NCBI GenBank assembly: GCA_016709865.1
Contig: JADJLX010000004.1
Coordinates: 1-64,000, forward strand
Direction of reading: 5' to 3'
Origin: Bacteroidales bacterium
GTDB lineage: Bacteria > Bacteroidota > Bacteroidia > Bacteroidales > VadinHA17
Length of the DNA: 64,000 nucleotides
Below the pieces are notes generated by a model. It saw only the letters and a list, made by a program, of their open reading frames with translations. It made no database searches and had not been told where the DNA came from. Made by a program: the position numbers and the translations under genes. Positions 33,732 through 42,197 of this stretch are shown here, piece by piece; the first letter of the stretch is position 1; every line of letters begins with the position of its first letter.

Positions 33732-36700
33732 ATGGGGAAAAGGTTTCCTGAATATAAAGGTCTTGATCTCTCGCAGGTAAATAAAGAGATCCTTAAAGTA
33801 TGGGACGAGAATGATACTTTCCATAAAAGTATACGTGAGGTAGACGGAAAAGGTGAGTTTGTTTTCTATGAGGGTCCGCCTTCTGCTAACGGAATACCTG
33901 GCATTCACCATGTTATGGCGCGTACTATCAAGGACGCTATCTGCCGCTTCAAGACTCAGTCGGGTTATGAGGTGAAACGTAAGGCTGGCTGGGATACTCA
34001 TGGACTTCCTGTTGAACTTCAGGTTGAAAAAGCTCTTGGAATCACTAAAGAAGATATCGGTTCAAAAATTTCTATTGAGGACTTCAATAAAGAGTGCCGG
34101 AAGGATGTGATGAAATACACCGACCTCTGGGAAGATCTTACACGTAAAATGGGATATTGGGTGAACATGGATCACCCTTATGTCACGTACGATAACAGGT
34201 ATATCGAAACTCTGTGGTGGCTTCTGAAACAGCTCTATACCAAGGGTTTTCTTTATCAGGGTTATACAATACAGCCTTTCTCTCCTGCTGCCGGAACCGG
34301 ACTCAGCTCCCACGAACTGAACCTGCCGGGCTGCTACAGGGATGTTAAGGATACAACCTGTATTGCTCTCTTCAAACTGATCCGGGATAAGAAATCAGAG
34401 TTCCTTTTCCTCCACAGCGATACAAATGATGTTCATATGATGGCCTGGACAACCACTCCATGGACACTTCCTTCAAATACCGCACTGGCTGTCGGAAAAG
34501 ATATTAAATATGTCAAGGTGAGAAGTTTCAATCCATATTCCGGAGAACCAATCACAGTAATAGTTGCTAAAGCGCTTCTCCATAACCTCTTTCCTGAGCA
34601 GAACAGCGGGATCCATTTTTCAGAATACAAACCCGGCGACAAGAAGATCCCGTATAAAGTGTCTGAACATTTTTCAGGCGACGACCTTAAAGGAATTCAT
34701 TATGAACAGCTAATCGACTGGGTCAATCCGGGCAAAGGTGCCTTCCAGGTGCTCACCGGCGATTTTGTAACTACAGAAGATGGTACTGGAATTGTTCACA
34801 TTGCGCCGACATTCGGTGCCGACGACTACCGTGTTGCCAGGGAGAATGGTGTGCCTCCACTTCTCGTAAAAAGAAAAGACGGAACCTTCGGTCCGATGGT
34901 CGACAAGCGGGGATTTATGGTCCCGATTGCAGACCTCGATGAGACTTTCGTAAAGGATAGTGTGAATAAATTAACATATGCCGGCTTTGAGGCACGTCCT
35001 GTTAAAAATGAATATGATGTAACCCTCGCCCCAGAAACTGAAACCCTCGATGTTGAGATAGCAGTGATGCTCAAACAGCAGGGGAAGGCTTTCAGGATCG
35101 AAAAACATGTTCACAGCTATCCGCATTGCTGGAGAACAGACAAGCCTGTGCTCTACTATCCGCTCGATGCATGGTTCATCCGTACAACAGCTTTCCGCGA
35201 CCGTATGATTGAACTCAATAATACTATCAACTGGAAACCACAGTCTACCGGAAGCGGACGCTTTGGCAAGTGGCTCGAGAATCTTGTCGACTGGAACCTC
35301 TCTCGCTCACGCTACTGGGGAACTCCTCTTCCGATCTGGGTATCTGAAGACCGGAAGGAAGAAAAATGCATCGGCTCTGCTGCAGAACTGAAAGGTGAAA
35401 TAGAGAAATCTATCAAAGCCGGATTCATGAAGAGCAATCCTCTCGGAAAGTTTGTCGAGGGAGACAACTCAGCTGAAAACTATGAGAAGTTCGACCTTCA
35501 CCGTCCTTTTGTTGACGATATAATTCTTGTAAGTGAAAGCGGTAAGAAGATGTTCCGTGAACCGGATCTTATTGATGTGTGGTTCGACTCAGGGGCTATG
35601 CCATATGCACAGGCACACTACCCGTTCGAGAATAAAGAGAATTTCAGTGAGATGTACCCGGCCGATTATATAGCCGAGGGTGTTGACCAGACAAGAGGCT
35701 GGTTCTTTACTCTTCATGCCATCTCCACAATGATCTCCGATTCAGTTGCCTTCAAAAATATTATTTCCAACGGACTGGTTCTCGATAAGAACGGCAACAA
35801 GATGTCGAAGCGTCTTGGCAATGCTGTGGATCCGTTCACTTCAATTGAAGAGTATGGTTCCGATCCGCTGCGCTGGTACATGCTTACAAACGCCCAGCCA
35901 TGGGATAATCTTAAATTCGATATCACAGGCGTGGATGAAGTAAAACGCAAATTCTTCGGAACGCTTTACAACACCTACTCCTTCTTCTCTTTGTATGCCA
36001 ATGTTGATAATTTCAGATTTGCGGAAAAAGAGATCCCGGTAAATGAAAGACCCGAGATTGACAGATGGATAATTTCTCTTCTCAACTCTCTCATAAAAGA
36101 GGTTGGAAACTGTTATGCCGATTATGATCTGACACGTGCCGGACGTGCAATACAGGATTTTGTTACCGAGAACCTCAGCAACTGGTATGTGCGCCTCAAC
36201 CGCAAGCGTTACTGGGGAGGTGAGTATGACAAGGACAAACTTGCTGCTTACCAGACACTTTATGTTTGTCTTGAAACAGTGAGCCAGCTTGCCGCACCTA
36301 TTGCCCCTTTCTACACAGAACGCCTTTTCATGGATCTTAACAGCGCAACAGGAAGGCATAAGGAGAACTCCGTTCACCTTGCACTTTTCCCTGAATATGA
36401 TGAATCACTGATAGATAAAGCTCTCGAGGAGAGGATGGATATTGCCCAGAAGGTCTCTTCAATGATACTTGGACTTCGCAGAAAGGTTAGCATCAAAGTG
36501 CGTCAGCCGCTGGCAAGAATAATGGTGCCGGTACCTGATAAATATTTCAGGGCTAAGTTTGAAGCTGTCAAGGATCTGATCCTCGCCGAGGTGAATGTGA
36601 AAGAGGTTGAATATATCGACGATACCGCTTCAATTCTTGTGAAGAAGATTAAACCGAACTTCAAAACTCTCGGTCCGCGCTACGGGAAGCTTATGAAGGA

Positions 36701-37166
36701 GATTGCCAACGCCATTTCTGCACTCACTCCCCAGGAGATTGTTGCTTTTGAGAACAATGGCTCTCATCCTGCAACAATTAACGGAGAACAGATTCTCCTT
36801 ACAACCGAAGACGTTGAGATAATCTCTGAAGATATCCCGGGATGGCAGGTTGCTAACGACGGAAAACTTACAGTCGCCCTCGACATTACTGTTTCTGAGG
36901 AGCTGAGGTTTGAAGGAATAGCCCGCGAGTTTGTAAACAGGATCCAGAACATCCGCAAGGAGATAGGTTTTGATGTAACAGATAAAATTACAGTCCAGAT
37001 AGAAGATCACGAATTCGTAAGTGAAGCCGTGAAAAGACACTCAGCCTACATCGGCTCTCAGACCCTTGCCACTGCAGTTACTCTTTCGAAGAACATCTCA
37101 GGTGAAGGCAGCAGGGAAGTGGAGATTGATGAAACTGTAGTTAAGATTTCGGTTAAGAAGAATTAA
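33732..37166 (+). CDS. ileS: Isoleucyl-tRNA synthetase
   Basis: A 1144-residue class I aminoacyl-tRNA synthetase. The HIGH-region variant is GPPSANGIPGIHHVMART (residues 47-64), the family tryptophan segment is VKRKAGWDTHGLPVELQVEK, the editing domain lies around 200-480, and the KMSKS motif is GNKMSKRLGNAVDPF near 695. The long C-terminal anticodon-binding part lacks the Cys-x2-Cys zinc finger of the E. coli type and resembles the eukaryote-like type 2 enzymes common in Bacteroidota (assigned from overall form). The coding sequence is intact over 3.4 kb. Monocistronic. Confidence 0.97.
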   Translation: MGKRFPEYKGLDLSQVNKEILKVWDENDTFHKSIREVDGKGEFVFYEGPPSANGIPGIHHVMARTIKDAICRFKTQSGYEVKRKAGWDTHGLPVELQVEKALGITKEDIGSKISIEDFNKECRKDVMKYTDLWEDLTRKMGYWVNMDHPYVTYDNRYIETLWWLLKQLYTKGFLYQGYTIQPFSPAAGTGLSSHELNLPGCYRDVKDTTCIALFKLIRDKKSEFLFLHSDTNDVHMMAWTTTPWTLPSNTALAVGKDIKYVKVRSFNPYSGEPITVIVAKALLHNLFPEQNSGIHFSEYKPGDKKIPYKVSEHFSGDDLKGIHYEQLIDWVNPGKGAFQVLTGDFVTTEDGTGIVHIAPTFGADDYRVARENGVPPLLVKRKDGTFGPMVDKRGFMVPIADLDETFVKDSVNKLTYAGFEARPVKNEYDVTLAPETETLDVEIAVMLKQQGKAFRIEKHVHSYPHCWRTDKPVLYYPLDAWFIRTTAFRDRMIELNNTINWKPQSTGSGRFGKWLENLVDWNLSRSRYWGTPLPIWVSEDRKEEKCIGSAAELKGEIEKSIKAGFMKSNPLGKFVEGDNSAENYEKFDLHRPFVDDIILVSESGKKMFREPDLIDVWFDSGAMPYAQAHYPFENKENFSEMYPADYIAEGVDQTRGWFFTLHAISTMISDSVAFKNIISNGLVLDKNGNKMSKRLGNAVDPFTSIEEYGSDPLRWYMLTNAQPWDNLKFDITGVDEVKRKFFGTLYNTYSFFSLYANVDNFRFAEKEIPVNERPEIDRWIISLLNSLIKEVGNCYADYDLTRAGRAIQDFVTENLSNWYVRLNRKRYWGGEYDKDKLAAYQTLYVCLETVSQLAAPIAPFYTERLFMDLNSATGRHKENSVHLALFPEYDESLIDKALEERMDIAQKVSSMILGLRRKVSIKVRQPLARIMVPVPDKYFRAKFEAVKDLILAEVNVKEVEYIDDTASILVKKIKPNFKTLGPRYGKLMKEIANAISALTPQEIVAFENNGSHPATINGEQILLTTEDVEIISEDIPGWQVANDGKLTVALDITVSEELRFEGIAREFVNRIQNIRKEIGFDVTDKITVQIEDHEFVSEAVKRHSAYIGSQTLATAVTLSKNISGEGSREVEIDETVVKISVKKN

Positions 37167-37309
37167 GAGTTAACCACGGAGTAAAGGACTTTTTTTTAAG
37201 AGCCCCTAAATCCCCTGAAGGGGACTTTTTAAAACCGGTATTGGAATAAATTTCGCGAAATTGGCAAGTGAGTAAAGCCCCCTTTAGGGGGTTTGGGGGC
37301 AAAAAATCC

Positions 37310-37317
37310 TATATTTG
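37310..37317 (+). promoter_or_regulatory. -7 box of the UDP-glucuronate decarboxylase gene
   Basis: TATATTTG fits TAnnTTTG, 16 bp before the ATG at 37334. It follows a CCCCCTTTAGGGGG palindrome at 37279-37292. Confidence 0.5.
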
Positions 37318-37333
37318 TTTAAATATTTGTCCA

Positions 37334-38272
37334 ATGAAACGAATACTCGTAACAGGCGGTGCCGGCTTTATAGGATCACATCTTTGTGAAAGGCTTCTGA
37401 ATGACGGAAATGAAGTGATCTGCATGGATAACTACTTCACCGGTTCCAAGATGAATATCGTCCATCTTCTCGAAAATCCTTATTTCGAACTGATAAGACA
37501 CGATGTTACGATGCCCCTGTTCGTCGAGACAGATGAGATCTACAACCTTGCCTGTCCGGCCTCTCCTGTACACTACCAGTATAATGGCATAAAAACAATC
37601 AAGACTTCGGTTATGGGTGCAATTAATACCCTCGGTCTTGCAAAGAGAACCCGGTCGAAGATCCTGCAGGCCTCAACAAGCGAGATCTACGGCGATCCTG
37701 AGGTACATCCTCAGCACGAGGGTTACTGGGGAAATGTAAATACTCTTGGTCCGCGTGCCTGTTATGATGAAGGTAAAAGATGTGCCGAGACTCTCTTCAT
37801 GAATTACCACGAACAGAATAATGTCAGGATAAAAATTGCAAGGATCTTCAATACCTACGGTCCGAAAATGAGTGCCAACGACGGACGTGTTGTATCTAAT
37901 TTTATAGTCCAGGCGCTTAAAGGTGAAGATATTACAATCTTCGGTGACGGCTCGCACACACGCAGTTTCCAATATGTCGACGACCTTATTGATGGCCTCA
38001 TTAAACTTATGAATACCCCTGATAGTTTCCTCGGTCCGGTTAACCTAGGTAACCCCGGTGAGTTCACCATCAAATCACTCGCTGAAAAAGTTATTCAGAT
38101 GACCGGCTCCAAATCGAAGATCATCTATTTACCCTTACCAATAGACGATCCCAAACAACGCCGTCCCGATATCTCTCTGGCAAAAAAGGAACTCAACTGG
38201 CAGCCGGCAATCAGTCTCGAAGAGGGGCTGGGGAGGACTATTGAGTACTTCAGGGAGTCCTTGAAGGGGTGA
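37334..38272 (+). CDS. UDP-glucuronate decarboxylase (UDP-xylose synthase)
   Basis: A 312-residue NAD-dependent short-chain epimerase-type enzyme of the UXS group, converting UDP-glucuronate to UDP-xylose for surface glycans. [16 protein letters not shown] (residues 7-22) binds NAD; the UXS-characteristic [20 protein letters not shown] near 74 and [14 protein letters not shown] near 116 are present, with the catalytic Y-x3-K in [11 protein letters not shown] near 144 and [14 protein letters not shown] near 213. The ATG at 37334 is chosen because upstream in-frame codons fall in a palindromic repeat and the promoter. It is isolated from the gmd/fcl genes by 18 kb but probably serves the same kind of glycan pathway. 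Confidence 0.93.
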   Translation: MKRILVTGGAGFIGSHLCERLLNDGNEVICMDNYFTGSKMNIVHLLENPYFELIRHDVTMPLFVETDEIYNLACPASPVHYQYNGIKTIKTSVMGAINTLGLAKRTRSKILQASTSEIYGDPEVHPQHEGYWGNVNTLGPRACYDEGKRCAETLFMNYHEQNNVRIKIARIFNTYGPKMSANDGRVVSNFIVQALKGEDITIFGDGSHTRSFQYVDDLIDGLIKLMNTPDSFLGPVNLGNPGEFTIKSLAEKVIQMTGSKSKIIYLPLPIDDPKQRRPDISLAKKELNWQPAISLEEGLGRTIEYFRESLKG

Positions 38273-38284
38273 GGGAGTGAGCGG

Positions 38285-38601
38285 CATAGTCGTCAACCTA
38301 AGATTTGGTATGATTCAGATACTGTATAACAAAGTTTCCCCTCCTTTTGAAGGAGGGGTGGTCGGGAGTGCAGATTATCTGATATTTACGAAGTTTTATT
38401 TCCCGACCGGGGTGGTTGATTTTAGGGAGTTATGGTAAAATTCAAAAAGATATAAACAGGAATAAATAATCAACCACCCCGGCCGCAAATAAGCCTTAAA
38501 ACAAAAATATCAGCATTTTACTGCGGCCACCCCTCCTTCAAAAGGAGGGGAAACCTTTTTTAGCACATCCCTTTAAAAAACCAATTCTTAGGATAACGGC
38601 T
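38285..38601. mobile_element. MITE-like palindromic element, copy D (317 bp)
   Basis: Left end CATAGTCGTCAACCTAAG and right end TTAGGATAACGGCT. Both hairpin arms are present (38338-38358 and about 38529-38549), but the central spacer is short. The copy fills most of the 38273-38675 gap; no gene is visible there. Confidence 0.75.
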
Positions 38602-38663
38602 CTCCCCTTCCTTCTCTTACATATAAATTCCTCTACCCATATCGCACTTCGATATTTTCCTGA

Positions 38664-38671
38664 TATCTTTG
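38664..38671 (+). promoter_or_regulatory. -7 box of dnaG, predicts a leaderless mRNA
   Basis: TATCTTTG fits TAnnTTTG and ends 4 bp before the dnaG ATG at 38676, so transcription should begin at or next to the start codon. Confidence 0.55.
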
Positions 38672-38675
38672 ACCT

Positions 38676-40622
38676 ATGATCGACCGCTCAACAATAGAAC
38701 GTATTCTCGATGCTGCTCAGATAGTTGATGTGGTGCAGGAGTTCGTTCCCCTAAAGAAACGGGGAGTGAACTACCTTGGACTGTGTCCTTTTCACAATGA
38801 GAAAACCCCTTCATTTACTGTTTCTCCTTCGAAAGAGATCTTTAAATGTTTCGGCTGCGGCAAGGTCGGCAACTCGGTTAACTTCGTGATGGAACATGAA
38901 CACCTCACCTACCCCGAGGCGCTGAAATACCTGGCGAAGAGATATCATATTGAGGTTGTCGAAAAAGAGCTTACTCAGGAGGAACTTGAGAAACAGAATG
39001 AGCGGGAGAGCCTTCTTGTCGTTTCAGCATATGCCGCCCGTCAGTTCTCCGAAAACCTCTTCCAGAGCGATGAGGGGATGAGTGTGGGTATTACATATTT
39101 CAAGGAAAGGGGTTTCCGTCAGGATACTCTGAAGAAATTTGAGGTGGGCTACAGCTTTGAAAAACGTGATGCCTTCTCAAAAAAAGCAATAGATGATGGT
39201 TATAAAACCGACTTCCTTGTCAAGACCGGTCTCTCAATCCAGCATGAAGACCGTTTCTACGACAGGTTCAGCGGAAGGGTGATGTTCCCGATCCATTCTC
39301 TCTCCGGACAGGTCCTTGGCTTCGGGGGAAGGGTGCTTAAGACGGATGCCAAAACGGCAAAATACCTGAACTCACCTGAATCTGAGATCTACCATAAGAG
39401 CCGGATCCTCTACGGCATGTTCCAGGCACGTAAGAGCATAACTCAGGAAGACAGGTGCTACCTTGTTGAGGGATACACCGATGTGATGTCGCTTCACGAA
39501 GCAGGCATCGAGAATGTTGTTGCCTCATCAGGCACTTCTCTAACTCAGGAGCAGGTAAGGCTGATAAAACGATTCACCCAGAACATAACAATCCTTTACG
39601 ATGGCGATGCTGCCGGGATAAAAGCATCAATACGTGGTATCGACCTGGTTCTTGAGGAGGGACTGAATGTAAAGATTGTCCTGCTGCCCGATGGAGAGGA
39701 TCCCGACTCATATTCAAAGAAGATCAGCAATGAGGAGTTCACAAAATTCCTCAAAGAGCACGAGACTGATTTTATAAGATTCAAAACACAGCTTCTGCTT
39801 TCTGAAGCCAATAACGATCCTGTTCAAAAAGCCAACCTTATAAAGGATATTGTAAAATCAATTGCTGTTATACCTGAGGCAATTACGCGTACTGTTTATA
39901 TAAAGGAATGCAGTGTTGTTCTTGAAGTCTCCGAACCAATTCTTTATAATGAGGTAAACAAGCTCCAGCGGCAGAAAAACTTTCAGGACAGGAATAAATA
40001 CCCGGGTCCGGAAGACCTGCCTGTTCCTCCGCCAGTTATACCTAAACAGATACAACCCGGACCTGTTCCTCTCTACTCGGAGAGAGAGATAATCCGCCTT
40101 CTTCTGAAATTCGGGACAGTTGAATTTGAAAGAACAATAAACAAGGAAGATGGCCGCGAAGAGGTATTGAGTGTTGCTGATTTTATTGTCAGGGAGATCA
40201 CCGGCGACGGACTGGTTTTCAACGACAGGGTTTGTGCAAAAATATTTGCCGATTTCAGGTTTCATGCCGAACACGGACTAATGACCGGCGACAAACAGTT
40301 TGTGAAACATGAAGATCCTGAGATCTCAAGTCTGTCGGCCGATCTTCTGGCTGATTCTCACGAGCTCAGCAGGATCTGGAAGGATAAACAGACATATGTC
40401 GAAACCGAAGAGATGAAACTCAGGGATATCGTTGGCGATGTGGTCCTCAAGTTCAAAAGCGATAAAATCATAATAATCCGGAAGGAGATCATGACCCAGC
40501 TCGAAGAAGCTGTTAAGGCAAATGATATCGAAAAAGTCCTTACCCTGCAGAAAAGGTATGCAAACCTGAGTGTTGCCCTTGGAGCTATATCAAGAAAATT
40601 AGGGAACAGGATTTTGCTTTAA
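38676..40622 (+). CDS. dnaG: DNA primase
   Basis: A 648-residue primase that makes RNA primers at the replication fork. The N-terminal CHC2 zinc-binding domain reads LCPFHNEKTPSFTVSPSKE followed by FKCFGCG (residues 38-67). The TOPRIM catalytic core includes YLVEGYTDVMSLHEAG near 262 and the acidic segment ILYDGDAAGIKAS near 307. A helicase-interaction region forms the C-terminal third. Complete and intact. ATG at 38676 (MIDRSTIERILDAA) matches the family start. Confidence 0.97.
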   Translation: MIDRSTIERILDAAQIVDVVQEFVPLKKRGVNYLGLCPFHNEKTPSFTVSPSKEIFKCFGCGKVGNSVNFVMEHEHLTYPEALKYLAKRYHIEVVEKELTQEELEKQNERESLLVVSAYAARQFSENLFQSDEGMSVGITYFKERGFRQDTLKKFEVGYSFEKRDAFSKKAIDDGYKTDFLVKTGLSIQHEDRFYDRFSGRVMFPIHSLSGQVLGFGGRVLKTDAKTAKYLNSPESEIYHKSRILYGMFQARKSITQEDRCYLVEGYTDVMSLHEAGIENVVASSGTSLTQEQVRLIKRFTQNITILYDGDAAGIKASIRGIDLVLEEGLNVKIVLLPDGEDPDSYSKKISNEEFTKFLKEHETDFIRFKTQLLLSEANNDPVQKANLIKDIVKSIAVIPEAITRTVYIKECSVVLEVSEPILYNEVNKLQRQKNFQDRNKYPGPEDLPVPPPVIPKQIQPGPVPLYSEREIIRLLLKFGTVEFERTINKEDGREEVLSVADFIVREITGDGLVFNDRVCAKIFADFRFHAEHGLMTGDKQFVKHEDPEISSLSADLLADSHELSRIWKDKQTYVETEEMKLRDIVGDVVLKFKSDKIIIIRKEIMTQLEEAVKANDIEKVLTLQKRYANLSVALGAISRKLGNRILL

Positions 40623-40644
40623 TGCCCCCCAACCCCCAGCAGGG

Positions 40645-40961
40645 CATAGACCTCAACTAAAGGTGATAATTAAAGTAAATTTGTATGAGATTTTAGTACA
40701 AATCAGCATGTAAAGCATTGAACATATGCTTGATACATTTCCCCTCCTTTTGAAGGAGGGGTGGCCGGGAGTACTGATTATCTGATATTTACGAAGTTAT
40801 GTTTCCCGGCCGGGGTGGTTGATTTTAGGGGAATATAACAGAATACCAAAAGGCGAAAACAGGGATAAATAATCAACCACCCCGGCCGCAAATTATCATT
40901 ACAAAAACAAACCATAATTTTACTGCGGCCACCCCTCCTTCAAAAGGAGGGGAAACTCTTG
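40645..40961. mobile_element. MITE-like palindromic element, copy E (about 317 bp)
   Basis: It starts CATAGACCTCAAC, has a left outer flank of the copy A type (TTGATACATTTCC), then both hairpin arms (40740-40760 and about 40934-40954) with a short centre nearly identical to that of copy D. The right terminal sequence seems lost. It lies 22 bp after the dnaG stop. Confidence 0.72.
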
Positions 40962-41002
40962 AAGCAGATCCGCGCTAGCTATGATTATTCAATAAACATA
41001 AA

Positions 41003-41048
41003 CCTCTGCGGCTCTCTGCGACTCCTCTGCGTCCCTCTGCGGTAAAAA
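41003..41048. repeat. CTCTGCG heptamer array
   Basis: CTCTGCGGCTCTCTGCGACT followed by CCTCTGCGTCCCTCTGCGGT, ending in an A-run. The same heptamer occurs in facing arrays at 50127-50241. Confidence 0.75.
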
Positions 41049-41079
41049 AATAGCACAAACAATCAGAGTATTCCCGGAT

Positions 41080-41110
41080 ATTGCTGATCCCATATTTATT
41101 AGTAATTTTG
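41080..41110 (+). promoter_or_regulatory. Promoter of the lipoprotein gene
   Basis: ATTG at 41080-41083, a 19-bp spacer and TAATTTTG at 41103-41110 approximate the Bacteroidota -33/-7 pair; the leader is about 15 nt. Confidence 0.55.
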
Positions 41111-41131
41111 ATTTTATTAAACCAAGAAGAT

Positions 41132-42034
41132 ATGAGACATCTCCTCTCTGTACTGATAATCTCACTATTAATCTTTATCCCTTCCTGTAAACCTAAAGAA
41201 AAGGAGAAAGATGCTTTTGTCCCTGTTTTCTCCACTTATAAAAACGACTCCACAGGCGCAAAAGCCCCGATAGTCAAAAATGAGATCTTTTACGGCGTCC
41301 TTACTCCCGTTGAGATCTGCAATATCTTTAACAGGCTGGGAGTACCAAACAGAAACTCAATACTGAATCCGACAAGTAACAGAGATCAGTATATGAGCAG
41401 TTCAAAAGCTTCAATTAATACTGGTATTTATGGCGTTGATTTTGGCTATCTGAAAATATTCGGCGTAGGCCAGGAGATGATCGATTATATGGTTACAATC
41501 CGCAATATGAGCAATAAGCTCGGGATTCCCGACAGTTATCTTACCGAGCCGATAAGAAGAATTGAAGGCGACATGGCAGATCCTGATACCATAATGTACC
41601 TGATGAATGATTCATTTAACAAGATGGAAAATCACCTGCGTGAAAGCGGAAGGGAGAGTACTGCCGGACTAATGGTAATGGGGGGTTGGGTTGAAGCACT
41701 GTATATCTCAACACAACTTTTATACGATCCTAAAAACCCTGATCCCGAAGTGGTTCAGAAAATTGCCGAGCAGAAATATACACTAACCACTCTTCTCAGC
41801 TTCCTGAAAAACTATTATGACGACCCGGTGGTAGTGTACTATTCGAAGAAATTGAAATACCTCAAAAACTATTTCGATTCATTCGATATCTACTTCAAAA
41901 AGGGTGATCTGGAGATTGATAAAGACAAACAGGTCTTCCGGTCATCGGGAAGTGAAATGAATGTTACTGTCGAAACCCTCAACAAGATAACGGACTACGT
42001 TAGTAACCTGAGAACCGAAATGGTCACTCCATAG
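41132..42034 (+). CDS. Conserved lipoprotein of unknown function
   Basis: A 300-residue lipoprotein. MRHLLSVLIISLLIFIPSC carries a clear lipobox (FIPSC), so the start at 41132 is favoured over an upstream in-frame ATG at 41081 that overlaps the promoter. The mature protein is helix-rich, with charged repeats (KPKEKEKD just after the lipid-modified Cys, then long helices such as LIYD-type and NYFDSFDIYFKKGDLEI near 260). I recognise no catalytic motif. It precedes the alpha-2-macroglobulin/PBP1C operon by 163 bp, but a palindrome and no clear coupling lie between. Envelope location is the only safe inference. Confidence 0.75.
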   Translation: MRHLLSVLIISLLIFIPSCKPKEKEKDAFVPVFSTYKNDSTGAKAPIVKNEIFYGVLTPVEICNIFNRLGVPNRNSILNPTSNRDQYMSSSKASINTGIYGVDFGYLKIFGVGQEMIDYMVTIRNMSNKLGIPDSYLTEPIRRIEGDMADPDTIMYLMNDSFNKMENHLRESGRESTAGLMVMGGWVEALYISTQLLYDPKNPDPEVVQKIAEQKYTLTTLLSFLKNYYDDPVVVYYSKKLKYLKNYFDSFDIYFKKGDLEIDKDKQVFRSSGSEMNVTVETLNKITDYVSNLRTEMVTP

Positions 42035-42101
42035 AATTTTTTTAACCCTTCCTATAATAATAAAGCAAAGGAAATACGATCCTTATATATAAAGCGGGTT
42101 T

Positions 42102-42129
42102 CCCCTTCCCTTACCCATAAGGGAAGGGG
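42102..42129. repeat. CCCCTTCCCTTA palindrome
   Basis: CCCCTTCCCTTA, a CCCA loop, then the exact complement TAAGGGAAGGGG. A second copy is at 51705-51733. It could act as a bidirectional terminator or be another dispersed palindrome. Confidence 0.75.
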
Positions 42130-42197
42130 CCAGGGGGTCTGGTCAAAGGGGGGCTGGGGGATGGGTTCTTTAACAATGAAAGAATAATTTCAATCAT

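Noticed and set aside
35841..36377. A 178-codon open frame antisense to ileS (also 108 to 138-codon frames against dnaG and the A2M, PBP1C and Wzi genes)
   Set aside because: Antisense shadows of strongly conserved genes; no similarity or start signals.
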